A stretch of DNA of 64,000 bases from an uncultured Bacteroidales bacterium (GCA_934667175.1 CAKULN010000006.1:29417-93416), one strand, 5' to 3'; positions 34,924 to 45,337 are shown, counted from the stretch's first letter. The notes: generated by a model from the letters alone, not told the origin. Numbers and translations: made by a program.

Positions 34924-36969
34924 TCACTTTTCCGCCGGTTGGCTTGGCTGCGAAGGCCAATAAGGGTTCTGATAAAGCGGAGAATCCGACACTGTGGTTC
35001 CGTCCGGAGCCGTAAGCATCATCTGCTTGATAGGCATTGGCTGAAGATAGTGGGCCATGTGCCAGGTCAGGCCGTTGACAACCTGAGTGGAGTTGTTGCC
35101 GCGATGTGGACGGACATATTCACTCTCGCTTGCCTTGGACACGACACTCTCGATCTTTGCCTTCAACTTTGCCGGATCGGCATAATCACCTGACCCGAAT
35201 TTGGCGAAATATTCAATCATCTCATCACCGGCATTCCAAAGATGGCATCCTTCTATGTGGCGAGGCTCGGTTATAAGCTGGTCAAGAGCGCGCCAACGCA
35301 CGAGGTCATCCCAGCGATAGCCCTCAGCCATAAGTTCGTTCCTGCGCTCGCGTCGGATGTTGTAGCGCACACGGTCAATGATCTTACCAGCCGTGTAGGC
35401 TCCCCAATCCCCTTTGGCCTCCTCGTCCATAACCGTAGCGTCAATAGTGACATTGTAGTCCGGCTCAAGTCCGATATGGCGTCCACGGACCGCACGCCAA
35501 TACTCATCGCATTTTCCGCCAAGCGCCCCGTTCAACTCATAGTAAGCCTCAATGTAATTCAAAAGAGCTTCTACACTTCGGAAAACGGGACACGCAGTCG
35601 AACACAGCCCATTGCCGCATTCCGCAGCATCCGGAGTGTTGCCCTTACGAAGGGCATATCCAGTGGAATACTTCTGCTCATTGCTTGTCTCCCAGAACGC
35701 CGGAATCCCCTCTACAGGATTGGCGTGGGTACCATCGCTGCTTGCGATAAGCACATTCTTCTGTCCGGGTTCCTTGAGGAGGACGACAAGGCGCGGATCA
35801 CGGTCAAGACGGACGTTATGTATGGTGTTGTCCCCGTGGTAACCTGAACCAGAAGCGTAAATAGGAAGGCCATTGGCCATTGTGAAGCCATCGACAAGTC
35901 CACGGGTGGAGCCGATACCCTGATTGCCTTTCTGAGCTTGGACTACGACATTATGGTTTATGCCCAAAGCCTTGGAGTACTGGCGCCACAGAAGAACCTC
36001 CGGGTACTTGCTCAAATCCAAACATCCGAACATCGCAAGCCAAGGATTCTCCGACTCGTAATCAGCAAGCGATTTGCCTTCTTCCTGCGGAACAACTCCA
36101 GTGTTAGTCATCAAGGATCCTTTTGCCTCCTCCGCGACTATCTCCGCAGCCTTCACAGCCTCTTCGAGGAAATATCTCACCTCCGATTCCGGAGAGCCGG
36201 CCTTGAAGGCAAAACCGGAATTGTAATCCTTTGACTTTCCAGGCCATTCTGAGGTCCCAGGAACAAATGCCGTTCCGGCGAAATTCTTCTCGAACGTGCC
36301 TTCATAAAGGGCGACACGGCTCTTCAGCAGCATAGCAGTGTTAGCATTGACACGCGTCGTCGCCATCTTAGACTGCTTGAGAAGTTCGTATGCCTTGTCA
36401 AGATCTTCAAGGATAAAACGCGCGACCTCATTGCGCGGGGCACGTTTGCTGGCGTCTGTCAAAGCCGCGGTCTCATCAGGCAGACAAGATGTGACAATCG
36501 GAAGGTCACCGAACAGTTTCATACGCTTAAAGTATTCAAAAGCCCGGAAGAAATACATCTCTCCTATGTAGTGCGCCACATTCGCAGGATTGCCACTGAT
36601 TCTGCCGGCCTCATATTTCTGAAGCACATTGTCGAAGAAGAAATTGATTGTAGTTATGTTCTCCCATTTGTAGTTGTCGTTCTTAAGATCTGTCTTCCAG
36701 TCTCCAGTCTGGTACTTGGCGTCAGGATAGATGTCAGACATTATGTCTGTGGCGTTGTCGCTATAGATTCCGTAGCTCCAGTTCTCATGGCTCGGCAGAA
36801 CTTCGGTATAGCGGCCGTTGCAATAAGCCTGAAGGTCGCTTTCATTGTTGAAATATTGTTCCGAGGCGACCGCGGACAATGGTTCCTTGTCAAGATAGTT
36901 ATTACAGGAGACAAGTGCGAAGCCAGATAAAAGAAGGACTGCGAGAAGATAATGTATATTGGTTTTCAT
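34924..36969 (-). CDS. SusD/RagB-family glycan-binding lipoprotein (galactan PUL)
   Basis: 681 residues with lipobox LVSC|N. Features: NYLDKEPLSAVASEQYF opening, helical TPR-like region, the C-terminal RRERRNELMAEGYRWDDLVRW motif (split over residues about 555-575) and a late QPMPIKQMML/QNPYWP ending. It would cap the SusC pore of the same operon and bind the released oligosaccharide. It follows susC by 11 bp. Confidence 0.95.
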   Translation of the reverse strand: MKTNIHYLLAVLLLSGFALVSCNNYLDKEPLSAVASEQYFNNESDLQAYCNGRYTEVLPSHENWSYGIYSDNATDIMSDIYPDAKYQTGDWKTDLKNDNYKWENITTINFFFDNVLQKYEAGRISGNPANVAHYIGEMYFFRAFEYFKRMKLFGDLPIVTSCLPDETAALTDASKRAPRNEVARFILEDLDKAYELLKQSKMATTRVNANTAMLLKSRVALYEGTFEKNFAGTAFVPGTSEWPGKSKDYNSGFAFKAGSPESEVRYFLEEAVKAAEIVAEEAKGSLMTNTGVVPQEEGKSLADYESENPWLAMFGCLDLSKYPEVLLWRQYSKALGINHNVVVQAQKGNQGIGSTRGLVDGFTMANGLPIYASGSGYHGDNTIHNVRLDRDPRLVVLLKEPGQKNVLIASSDGTHANPVEGIPAFWETSNEQKYSTGYALRKGNTPDAAECGNGLCSTACPVFRSVEALLNYIEAYYELNGALGGKCDEYWRAVRGRHIGLEPDYNVTIDATVMDEEAKGDWGAYTAGKIIDRVRYNIRRERRNELMAEGYRWDDLVRWRALDQLITEPRHIEGCHLWNAGDEMIEYFAKFGSGDYADPAKLKAKIESVVSKASESEYVRPHRGNNSTQVVNGLTWHMAHYLQPMPIKQMMLTAPDGTTVSDSPLYQNPYWPSQPSQPAEK

Positions 36970-36980
36970 TGTTTTATGTT

Positions 36981-39900
36981 TTAAAGTGTTACACTTATGC
37001 CAAACGAGTAGGTTCGTGAAAGAGGATACGCTGAGCCGCCTTTTCCTGAACCGATGGTTTCCGGGTCAAAGAGTTTAGAGAGACGGGATCCTGTCCAAAG
37101 GTTCTCCCCTGAGAAGTACACGCGCACATTCTTGAGCCCAGCCTTTTCGGTGACTCTGTCCGGAAGGGTGTAACCTACCTGAAGGTTCTTTAGGCGTATG
37201 TAGGAGGCATCCTGAAGATACCTGCTTTGCACCTGACGGTTCTTGCTTCCTCCGGAGACCACAGGCCGTGGATAATATGAATCATAATTGGTCTCGGCAT
37301 ATCCTTCCTTTACAGACCATGAATTCTCGTCACGGAAATAATCCTCATGAGGTGTAAGTGCCTGCATCCACCACATATCATTGTCGGCTCCCCAGAAATA
37401 GTTATGATTCTGGAAATAATCTCTTTTCCCTACCCCTTGGAAGAAAACTCGAAGGTCAAAGCCCTTGTACGCAGCGTTGAGATCAAGTGAGAACATATAA
37501 CGAGGCTGTTTGCTGCCGAGGAGTTTCTTGTCCCCAAGATTGTTCAATGTCCCGTCGCCACCATTGATGACTCCATCACCGTTCAGATCCTTATACATAA
37601 CGTCACCCGCCGCGAAATCCTTACCCAAAGACTGCATTCCCAATCTGGCCTCTGCGGGAGCGGTTCCATGGTAAGCGGTATAATTAGCATCAAGCATGTC
37701 GAGGTAATCCATATATTCCTCATCCGTTTTTGCTATTCCCAAAGTCTCATATCCCCAGATCTCGTCAATATACCGTCCTTGGATGTAGGTGTCAATGGAG
37801 TTTGTAGGATTGTTAGCGTATCTGGTAATCTTCGTGCGCGAGTCCGAGAGGACAAAACGTGCTCCATAGGACAGACCGCAGGAAAGATAGTCTTTCCACG
37901 AAATCTCAAAGTCCCAGCCATGAGTTCGGAGGTCACAGTTGTTAGTTTTCGGAACATCGGTTCCAAGGATGTTCGGCAACTCGGCGGAAGGACCCACCAT
38001 ATTCTTAGTATCTCGGATATAGTACTCAAAACTTCCGGTCAACCGGCCGTTGAACAAGCCCCAATCAAGGCCAAGGTTGTAATTGTAGATTTTCTCCCAC
38101 GTCAGCAGCTGACTGATAAGGGCCGGGAACCCGACTGTCGTTGGTTTCGCTCCGTTCTGAAGCCACTCTCCGTTATTGGGCTTTATGGAAAGAGTGCGGT
38201 AAGTCTGGTACCAGTTGTCAATGTTCTGGTTACCCAGAACTCCATACGAAGCGCGAAGTTTAAGGTTGCCGCACACTTGTGTCAAGTCCTCCCAAAACTT
38301 CTCGTTAGCTATGTTCCATCCCGCGGACACAGACGGGAGCCATATCCAACGTCGATTCTGGCGGAAACGCGATGTTCCATCATAACGCAAGTTGGCTTCT
38401 ATCATGTAACGGCTATCATAATCATAATTGACACGTCCGAAGAATCCAGCGTTATCCCATTCTGAACGCCCTCCGTTTACTGACGGAGTCACTAGATTTC
38501 CATCAGAGCCAATTCCAGTGGTAAGGTCCACTTCTGGCAGACTGGAGACCAGAATGCCGTCACGCTGAAGACCAAATGTCTTCTGCTTCATGTTCTCAGT
38601 CTGGAAACCAAGCATGAAATGAAAGTTGTTCTTTTTGCCTATTGTTCTTTCATAATTGGAATAAACATTGAGATTGTAGAAATTCTCTCTGGTGTACTCC
38701 TCGTGAACGTGGCTCTCGCTTGAAACCTCAAAAGCGTTTCCATCAACATCGTACCCGTAAAGTTTTTGAGTGTCCCAATGGCGGGATTCCGAATATACCT
38801 GATAGTTGAACTCAGCATGAATATCCCATCCTTCCACCGGTCGCGCCACGAGACTGATCTGAGTATAGTTTCTGTCAGGCTGAGTCCTATCACTGCCTCC
38901 GTTCTCTAGTCCATTTATAGGGGACGGGCAATCAAAGATGTTCCCGTTCGGGTCATAGATTGGAATCACAGGCCAGCCTTGGCGGCCCAAATCATCGTAC
39001 AAATTGTCAGTAAGGCTTGACGGACGCACATAGTCCTTGCGAACCCACCGGTGAGAAAACCCAAGTGTCATCCATTCTGTTATGTCAGCGTTGAACTTGC
39101 CGGTCAATGTATAGCGTTTAAGTCCTTCTTCACCCCAGGCAAGCATTCCGTCATTATCAAGATAATTTGCGGAGAAATAGTAGTTGATCTTGTCAGAGCC
39201 TCCGCTTACACTCACATTATGCTCCATAGAGAAGCTGTAATCTTTATATATGGCACTGAACCAGTCAGTGTTGGCCCAAGCCCCGCCATGATAAGGAACG
39301 TCCTGCCAGTTGCCATTGCCATAGATGTCATCCATAGTGTAAAGGGGATCGAACACACCCTTCGAATTCAGAAGAGTCCCGGCCTGATACCGCTCAATCT
39401 TCTCGATTGTTTCTTTTGAAAAGTGTGGTCCCCATCCCGGTGTGTTGACGCACGCGTCATCAAAGAACAGGGCAAAGGCTCTGGAGTCCATAGTATGATT
39501 GCGGTTCACAAGGTTGCTGAAACGGAACGAATTGTTGTAACTGATTGTCGCCTTACCTTGTGATCCTTTCTTTGTCGTGACGAGAATGACTCCGAACGGA
39601 GCCCGGCTACCATAGATTGAAGCGGAAGCCGCATCCTTAAGTACGGATATGCTTTCGATGTCCTGCGGGTTGACAGCATTGATGTCTCCTTCCATTCCAT
39701 CTATGAGAATAAGAGGACTGCCGCTTGACCCGCTTCCTATTGTGCCGTTTCCTCTTATATTAATGGAAGCGTTCGTCTCAAGTTTGCCATCGGCCGATGT
39801 TATCTGAAGTCCGGGAACAACACCTTGCAGAGCCTGGGCAGCACTTGTCACAGGCCTGTCTTTCAGTGCCTCCTGATCAGCCACGCTTACCGAGCCGGTC

Positions 39901-40313
39901 ATATTGACTTTTTTCTGGACACCGAACCCAACCACAACGACTTCGTCAAGCAAGGACGTGTCTGGTTTGAGCAGCAACCTCATCTCCTGGCCGGATACGG
40001 CCCTGACCTCCAAAGTTTCAGAACCGATGCAACTTACAACCAACACGGCTCCATCAGGGACTTTCAAAGTAAAGCGACCGTCAACATCAGTCATTGTCCC
40101 GTTCGCCCTATTCGCTTTTTCGTACACGAACGCCCCGATAACCGGGCCTTCGGCATCGCCAACATCACCTTTGACTGTGATTTCTGACTTCTGTATTGCC
40201 ATAGTGCCTGCATTGACCTGGGCGCTGGCAGTGTCCAATGCCAAGGTGAATAAACCGACACACAGCAACAATACAACATACAACGTGCTGTTTTGCAAAC
40301 AATTTGATTTCAT
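36981..40313 (-). CDS. SusC/RagA-family TonB-dependent transporter (galactan PUL)
   Basis: 1110 residues. Signal peptide ending DTASAQ, a CarboxypepD-regulatory-like domain (about 45-120: GPVIGAFVYEKA), DEVVVVGFGVQKKVN, plug domain with INIRGNGTIG and LKDAASASIYGSRAPFGV, then a beta-barrel ending in SFGISVTL. First gene of the operon, 263 bp from and divergent to the sensor/regulator gene, the standard layout for a hybrid-two-component-controlled PUL. Confidence 0.96.
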   Translation of the reverse strand: MKSNCLQNSTLYVVLLLCVGLFTLALDTASAQVNAGTMAIQKSEITVKGDVGDAEGPVIGAFVYEKANRANGTMTDVDGRFTLKVPDGAVLVVSCIGSETLEVRAVSGQEMRLLLKPDTSLLDEVVVVGFGVQKKVNMTGSVSVADQEALKDRPVTSAAQALQGVVPGLQITSADGKLETNASINIRGNGTIGSGSSGSPLILIDGMEGDINAVNPQDIESISVLKDAASASIYGSRAPFGVILVTTKKGSQGKATISYNNSFRFSNLVNRNHTMDSRAFALFFDDACVNTPGWGPHFSKETIEKIERYQAGTLLNSKGVFDPLYTMDDIYGNGNWQDVPYHGGAWANTDWFSAIYKDYSFSMEHNVSVSGGSDKINYYFSANYLDNDGMLAWGEEGLKRYTLTGKFNADITEWMTLGFSHRWVRKDYVRPSSLTDNLYDDLGRQGWPVIPIYDPNGNIFDCPSPINGLENGGSDRTQPDRNYTQISLVARPVEGWDIHAEFNYQVYSESRHWDTQKLYGYDVDGNAFEVSSESHVHEEYTRENFYNLNVYSNYERTIGKKNNFHFMLGFQTENMKQKTFGLQRDGILVSSLPEVDLTTGIGSDGNLVTPSVNGGRSEWDNAGFFGRVNYDYDSRYMIEANLRYDGTSRFRQNRRWIWLPSVSAGWNIANEKFWEDLTQVCGNLKLRASYGVLGNQNIDNWYQTYRTLSIKPNNGEWLQNGAKPTTVGFPALISQLLTWEKIYNYNLGLDWGLFNGRLTGSFEYYIRDTKNMVGPSAELPNILGTDVPKTNNCDLRTHGWDFEISWKDYLSCGLSYGARFVLSDSRTKITRYANNPTNSIDTYIQGRYIDEIWGYETLGIAKTDEEYMDYLDMLDANYTAYHGTAPAEARLGMQSLGKDFAAGDVMYKDLNGDGVINGGDGTLNNLGDKKLLGSKQPRYMFSLDLNAAYKGFDLRVFFQGVGKRDYFQNHNYFWGADNDMWWMQALTPHEDYFRDENSWSVKEGYAETNYDSYYPRPVVSGGSKNRQVQSRYLQDASYIRLKNLQVGYTLPDRVTEKAGLKNVRVYFSGENLWTGSRLSKLFDPETIGSGKGGSAYPLSRTYSFGISVTL

Positions 40314-40351
40314 AGAAAAATACTTGGTTAAAAGTGTTATTGTTTCTGTTG

Positions 40352-40359
40352 CAAAAGTA
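40352..40359 (-). promoter_or_regulatory. Promoter -7 box for the galactan susC
   Basis: The minus strand reads TACTTTTG, matching the Bacteroidota TAnnTTTG box, 38 bp before the susC start. No good -33 TTTG at the usual spacing. In the 263-bp divergent region (40314-40576) I saw no other gene. Confidence 0.45.
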
Positions 40360-40541
40360 GCGACAAAAAAGAAAACTGATGATGACCGATAGTTCGTTTA
40401 TAATGGTAATTGTTTCATTCTCTTTTCTCAGATAGTTTTTCACGAATAGTAATACCCTTGAACGCCATTACATACTTCACATTTTAAGACAAAATGACCA
40501 AATAAAGTGATAAATCGTTCAATTAATCACCTCGATTTTAT

Positions 40542-40549
40542 TATCTTTG
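40542..40549 (+). promoter_or_regulatory. Promoter -7 box for the hybrid two-component gene
   Basis: TATCTTTG, 27 bp before the ATG at 40577, matches the Bacteroidota TAnnTTTG box. Confidence 0.55.
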
Positions 40550-40576
40550 CAATACTACGTTAAGTAACCACATTTC

Positions 40577-40924
40577 ATGAGAAACGTTCTACTAGTACTG
40601 CTCTTGGCTCTAAACGTTATTACGGCGGAAGGGGGACCAGTGAACTCACATCCGGTAATTGAGCACATCGGACTTAGAGACGGCATCTCAAATAATTTCG
40701 TGACGGACATAGCCCAGGACAAACACGGATTTATCTGGATCGGGACCGAAGCGGGGCTGAACCGTTTTGACGGAGTGAATTTCAAAATATTCAGCGAGCG
40801 GAATTCCGGACTCAAAGGTAATTCCATAAATTCTTTATTTTATGATGATACAGAAGATAAACTTTGGATAGGCTCAAAAAGAGGCGTGAATGTCCTTGGA
40901 GACTTTGAGGTTGGAAGAACCTGA
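40577..40924 (+). pseudogene. 5' fragment of the hybrid two-component gene (before the frameshift)
   Basis: 115 codons: signal peptide (MRNVLLVLLLALNV), then the first two ligand-sensing propeller repeats of a hybrid two-component sensor (GLRDGISNNFVTDIAQD, FIWIGTEAGLNRFDG, LWIGSKRGVNVLG). The expected sequence then continues in another frame at LETLRLEEPELPDS, and this frame ends at TGA 40922-40924. A net loss of two bases modulo three explains it; a 5-bp deletion between CTTG repeats near 40894 is one possible history. As drawn, this is the export signal of a protein whose body lies in the next frame. Confidence 0.75.
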
Positions 40925-43900
40925 GCTGCCGGATAGCCTCGGAAGCGTCAATGTGATCGATTTCTGCCGCGCTGCTGACGGAGGCATATACATTGTCAAT
41001 CACTACAACTTCATATTGCACTATAAATGCGACAAGTTTGACGTGCTGAGACAGAACGAATTTCCCCTGTTGCCGATGTCATTCAGAAGCATTGCCTACG
41101 ATGGTCAGGAAAACCTTTATGTAGGTCACGCCAACTACGGCTTCAGTATTGTGAACCTTAAGACAAGGAATGTTGAGAATTTCCATCACATCGCCAGTGA
41201 TGTAGAAAGCCTTCCGAGCAATGATGTTGGAGAAATTTTCATAGACAGGTACAAAAACATCTGGCTTGGCACCAGTCGGGGTCTGGCGCTGTTCAATCCA
41301 TCCACAAAAAAGTTCAGATCATTCCTGAATCACAATGCGGCATCTTGGAAAACTCCTTCGCCCAACATCTACTCCATAACAGAGACTGATGAAGGAGACC
41401 TGTTGATAGGTGGAGATTTGGGTGGCGTGGGTGTCCTTAACATCCGTGACCTTTCACTGTCCAACCCGGACAGGCTGAAATTCACTGTGCTTCCGTCTTC
41501 CGGTGGCCGGTACGGCATTTCCTCTATGAATATCCATAAGGTTTTTCAGGATTCATACGGCAACATTTGGATCGGTAATTATTCCGAAGGTCTGGATTTT
41601 ATAAGCCACACTCACCCAAGATTCAACCTCCTTCCGTCATTCGGAGCCAACGTGAACAGCGAAAAGGGTCGGCCCGTCTGGTCTATCCATACAGATGGGA
41701 ATGGCAATGTCTGGACCGGAGAAGAAAGCAGAATACGGGTTTTCGAAGATGGAGAATTGAAACGCACCTATGATTTGTCCTCGTACCTCAAAAGTCCACG
41801 GGAATACATATCCTCTTTGGTAAGAGTCGGTAATGAAATTCTGTTCAGTTCTTATGAAGACGGAATTTTCGCTCTTGAAATAAACAATGGAGGCGTCAGA
41901 CGGATCAGCTCACCTGACAGTCAGAATTATGCCAATTGCTTTGCCGTACTGCCGGACGGCAAAGTGTACTTAGGAATGCAGGACGGGCTTTATGAATATG
42001 CCAATGGTGAACTGAAAAAAGACAACAAGATCTCAACCGCGACCTATAATCTTATCCCTAACGGGATCGCTGCCGACAGGCAAGGAAAATTGTGGATAGG
42101 GACATACGGCAGCGGAATTTTCATTTTTGACAAAGAAGATGAGATGGTTCATCACCTTGACGAAGCTAAAGGGATAAGTTCGAATGCCGTAAAGCAGCTT
42201 TATCTTGATTCACAAGGATGTATGTGGGTCGCGGGACAGGATGGTCTGAGTCAGATCGCGGACACCGATCGTCTCGATGAAATCAAGAATTATGGCTATG
42301 AATCAGGCCTGAACGACGCTCACATACGCGCATTTCAAGAAGACGGAGAAGGTAATCTATGGTTCAGCACCAACAATGGCATTTCAAGATTGAATCGAAA
42401 CACCTCTAAAATCGACAACTATGATTACAATGACGGACTTCCGATGAGCAGTTTTATGGACCGAGCCGCATGCGGGACTCCTGATGGGAATCTCTATTTC
42501 GGTTCAAGTAACGGAGTGTGCGTGTTCAAACCGGAGCTGTTTTCAGACGCTGGAGGAAGAATTCCGGTTCAGATTGTGGATTGCCAGAACATCAATGACT
42601 CAAAAGACACCTCCATCAAAGTGTCCACAGGAAGTAGCGGTGTAAAAGAGATCAACGTTCCCTACGATGTGAACTCCTTGAGAATAACATTTTCCGTGAC
42701 TGATTATTCTCTGAGACACACAGTAGAATATTCTTACAAAGTAGAAGGAGCTGACAAAAATTGGATTCCTGCAGGACGGGAACACGATGCCATCCTGAGA
42801 AACCTGCCAGCGGGAACATACATATTCATAATCAGGGCACGCCAGAGAAACCACGACTGGAACGATGGCAATCTTGCCAGACTAAAAATTGTTGTGACAC
42901 CACCTGTTTGGCTTACGTGGTATGCCAAAGTGTTTTATGTAATTCTTATTATCCTGTCCATTTGGATAATCATCAGAATATACAAACGTAGGCTTTTGCT
43001 TAAGGGATCGCTTGAGATGGAACGCAGGAAAAGCATTGACGAGCAACGGCTCAACGATGAGAGATTACGTTTCTACACAAACATCACTCACGAGCTCCGC
43101 ACTCCGCTGACTCTCATTCTCGGACCGCTGGAGGATCTTGACTCAGATGATAAGCTGCCTGATCCTTACAGGAAGAAGATCAAGACAATACATTCCAGTG
43201 CCATTCAACTGCTGAATCTTATCAATCAGATTCTGGAATTCCGTAAAGCCGAGACACATAACAGACGCCTTACGGTCTCAAAAGGACAAATAGCATCCAT
43301 CATATCAGAAATCGGTTTGAGGTACAAGGAACTGAACCATAATGAAAAGGTTTCGATAAATCTCGACATCGACAACAGCCTCCCCGATATTTATTTTGAC
43401 AGTGACGTCATACACACGATATTGAACAATCTGTTGAGCAATGCTGTAAAATACACTCCGGAAGGTTCCATCGGACTAAGTCTCAGATCCGTAAAAATCT
43501 CCGATGAGGATTTTGTGGAAATTGAGGTTGCCGACACAGGTTATGGAATAGACAAGAATTCTTTGCCTCACATCTTTGACCGATACTACCAGGCCGAGGG
43601 AATGCACCAAGCGTCTGGCACCGGCATCGGACTCGCCTTAGTGCGATCGTTGTCAAATCTGCACGAAGGCACGATCTCAGCCACAAGCGAAGTCGGCAAA
43701 GGGACTGTATTCACCCTACGACTTCGGATGTTCAATACTTACCCGAATGCATTACACAAGGAAAGTTCGGCAAGGAGACTGGCTTCCGGGGCTGATGGAA
43801 ATGAAATCAAAGAAATTTCAGACAGACAACTTGTGGTGTTGGTTGTGGAGGATAACGATGACATCCGTGAGTACATAGAATCATCATTACAATCCAAATT

Positions 43901-44621
43901 CAAGGTTCTGACGGCCACCAACGGGGAAGAGGGGCTCAATCTTGCCAAGAGCCATATTCCCGATGTGATCATAAGTGACATCATGATGCCGCTGATGGAT
44001 GGAACGGAACTGTGCAGGTCGGTCAAGGACGATGTTCGCACAAGTCACATTCCCGTCATACTCCTGACGGCCAAGGATTCCATACAGGACAAGGAAACCG
44101 GCTATGAGGCAGGGGCGGACTCATACATAACAAAACCATTCAGCGCCAAATTACTGACAAGTCGCATACAAAACATCCTGGATTCAAGGAAATCATTGGC
44201 TGCGTTCATTTCCTCCGGGCTGAGTGGCGGCCATTCCGGATACGATCCTGCCACAACGGGCGCAGATGAAGTTCATCGCCCTAAAATCAGTAAACTTGAC
44301 GAATGCTTCATCCAAAAATTCACAAGGATAGTAGAGGATAATCTGACAATGGAAGAACTTGATATGACGTACATCCAAGACGCTCTCGGGATGAGCCATT
44401 CGACTCTTTACCGGAAAATTAAAGGTCTTACAGGTATGTCGGGAAATGAGTTCATCAGAAAAATACGGTTAAAAAAGGGCTACGAGTTGTTGGAGGAAGG
44501 ACATAATGTGTCCGAGGCAGCATATTCGTGTGGTTTCAACGATGTCGGCCACTTCCGCAATTGTTTCAAGAATGAATACGGAATGTCTCCATCACAGTTT
44601 ATCAAACAGAATCATCGGTAA
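40890..44621 (+). CDS. Hybrid two-component sensor/regulator (HTCS), main body, frame-shifted from its 5' end
   Basis: 1243 codons from ATG 40890, without signal peptide. Order: Reg_prop propeller repeats (about 1-560, e.g. NIWLGTSRGLALFNP, NIWIGNYSEGLDFI), a Y_Y_Y domain, one membrane helix (about 682-700), HisKA with the phospho-acceptor histidine in THELRTPLTLILG (near 734), HATPase (NLLSNAVKYTP, DTGYGIDKN, GTGIGLALV), receiver with phospho-acceptor aspartate in IISDIMMPLMDG (near 1029), and a C-terminal AraC-type HTH (EAAYSCGFNDVGHFRNCFK). HTCS proteins sense an oligosaccharide in the periplasm and activate the neighbouring susCD operon. Because signal and first repeats lie in the preceding frame, correct export needs frameshifting or is lost. 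Confidence 0.88.
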   Translation: MSLETLRLEEPELPDSLGSVNVIDFCRAADGGIYIVNHYNFILHYKCDKFDVLRQNEFPLLPMSFRSIAYDGQENLYVGHANYGFSIVNLKTRNVENFHHIASDVESLPSNDVGEIFIDRYKNIWLGTSRGLALFNPSTKKFRSFLNHNAASWKTPSPNIYSITETDEGDLLIGGDLGGVGVLNIRDLSLSNPDRLKFTVLPSSGGRYGISSMNIHKVFQDSYGNIWIGNYSEGLDFISHTHPRFNLLPSFGANVNSEKGRPVWSIHTDGNGNVWTGEESRIRVFEDGELKRTYDLSSYLKSPREYISSLVRVGNEILFSSYEDGIFALEINNGGVRRISSPDSQNYANCFAVLPDGKVYLGMQDGLYEYANGELKKDNKISTATYNLIPNGIAADRQGKLWIGTYGSGIFIFDKEDEMVHHLDEAKGISSNAVKQLYLDSQGCMWVAGQDGLSQIADTDRLDEIKNYGYESGLNDAHIRAFQEDGEGNLWFSTNNGISRLNRNTSKIDNYDYNDGLPMSSFMDRAACGTPDGNLYFGSSNGVCVFKPELFSDAGGRIPVQIVDCQNINDSKDTSIKVSTGSSGVKEINVPYDVNSLRITFSVTDYSLRHTVEYSYKVEGADKNWIPAGREHDAILRNLPAGTYIFIIRARQRNHDWNDGNLARLKIVVTPPVWLTWYAKVFYVILIILSIWIIIRIYKRRLLLKGSLEMERRKSIDEQRLNDERLRFYTNITHELRTPLTLILGPLEDLDSDDKLPDPYRKKIKTIHSSAIQLLNLINQILEFRKAETHNRRLTVSKGQIASIISEIGLRYKELNHNEKVSINLDIDNSLPDIYFDSDVIHTILNNLLSNAVKYTPEGSIGLSLRSVKISDEDFVEIEVADTGYGIDKNSLPHIFDRYYQAEGMHQASGTGIGLALVRSLSNLHEGTISATSEVGKGTVFTLRLRMFNTYPNALHKESSARRLASGADGNEIKEISDRQLVVLVVEDNDDIREYIESSLQSKFKVLTATNGEEGLNLAKSHIPDVIISDIMMPLMDGTELCRSVKDDVRTSHIPVILLTAKDSIQDKETGYEAGADSYITKPFSAKLLTSRIQNILDSRKSLAAFISSGLSGGHSGYDPATTGADEVHRPKISKLDECFIQKFTRIVEDNLTMEELDMTYIQDALGMSHSTLYRKIKGLTGMSGNEFIRKIRLKKGYELLEEGHNVSEAAYSCGFNDVGHFRNCFKNEYGMSPSQFIKQNHR

Positions 44622-44686
44622 GACATCCGAGTTATAGTCTCACAGCAATTATTATAAATAATTATTGTTTTTCATAAAATAATTAA

Positions 44687-44694
44687 TATATTTG
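44687..44694 (+). promoter_or_regulatory. Promoter -7 box for the NfeD-flotillin genes
   Basis: TATATTTG in a very AT-rich stretch, 53 bp before the ATG at 44747. Confidence 0.5.
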
Positions 44695-44746
44695 CAAAGA
44701 AGCGGTGCGGAAAGGACTCCGGCCGCCTAACTAAAAACTAATAGAT

Positions 44747-45337
44747 ATGATTACCTGGTGGACATCACTTAGTACGGCAATGCAGGTCCTTTGGGCCGTC
44801 ACACTCTCGGCATCGCTGATTTTCGTCATTCAGACAGTCTTGACATTCCTGGGATTGGGAGATCACGACACGGATTTCGATCTGGACACATCGGACGGGT
44901 CTTTTGACACTGATCCTTCGATGAACCTCCTGACGTTCAGGAATCTGGTCAATTTCTGCCTCGGATTCGGCTGGACGGCCGTGCTGATGCACGACAAGAT
45001 CCAGTCCAACGCGCTGCTGATCATCGTCTCGGTCATCGTGGGTGTGCTACTGGTCACCGTCGTGATGTGGATATTCAAATGGCTCAGCGGAATGCAGCAG
45101 ACCGGTAACATCGATGTGCACAAGTCTGCGGTCGGATGCGAGGGAAAGGTCTATCTCACAATCCCCGGCGGGCGCAAGGGAGAAGGTAAGGTCCAGATCT
45201 CCATCAACAACGCCGTCAGGGAATATGACGCGATCACAGACGGTGAGACAATCCCCACCGGAACGGCGATCAAGGTCACTGAGGTCATCAACGATTACAC
45301 CCTGCTGGTGGAGGGAATGACCCCGACAATCATCTAA
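44747..45337 (+). CDS. NfeD-like membrane protein, flotillin partner
   Basis: 196 residues. Two or three membrane helices (about 12-35, 63-82, 87-110), an acidic loop between the first two (DHDTDFDLDTSDGSFD), then a C-terminal OB-fold-like domain (about 120-196: VGCEGKVYLTIPGGRKGEGKV split across residues, TAIKVTEVINDYTLLVE). This layout fits NfeD/YuaF-type proteins, which lie beside SPFH/flotillin genes and support membrane microdomain organisation. The flotillin gene follows after 120 bp. GC is higher here than in the PULs. Confidence 0.75.
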   Translation: MITWWTSLSTAMQVLWAVTLSASLIFVIQTVLTFLGLGDHDTDFDLDTSDGSFDTDPSMNLLTFRNLVNFCLGFGWTAVLMHDKIQSNALLIIVSVIVGVLLVTVVMWIFKWLSGMQQTGNIDVHKSAVGCEGKVYLTIPGGRKGEGKVQISINNAVREYDAITDGETIPTGTAIKVTEVINDYTLLVEGMTPTII

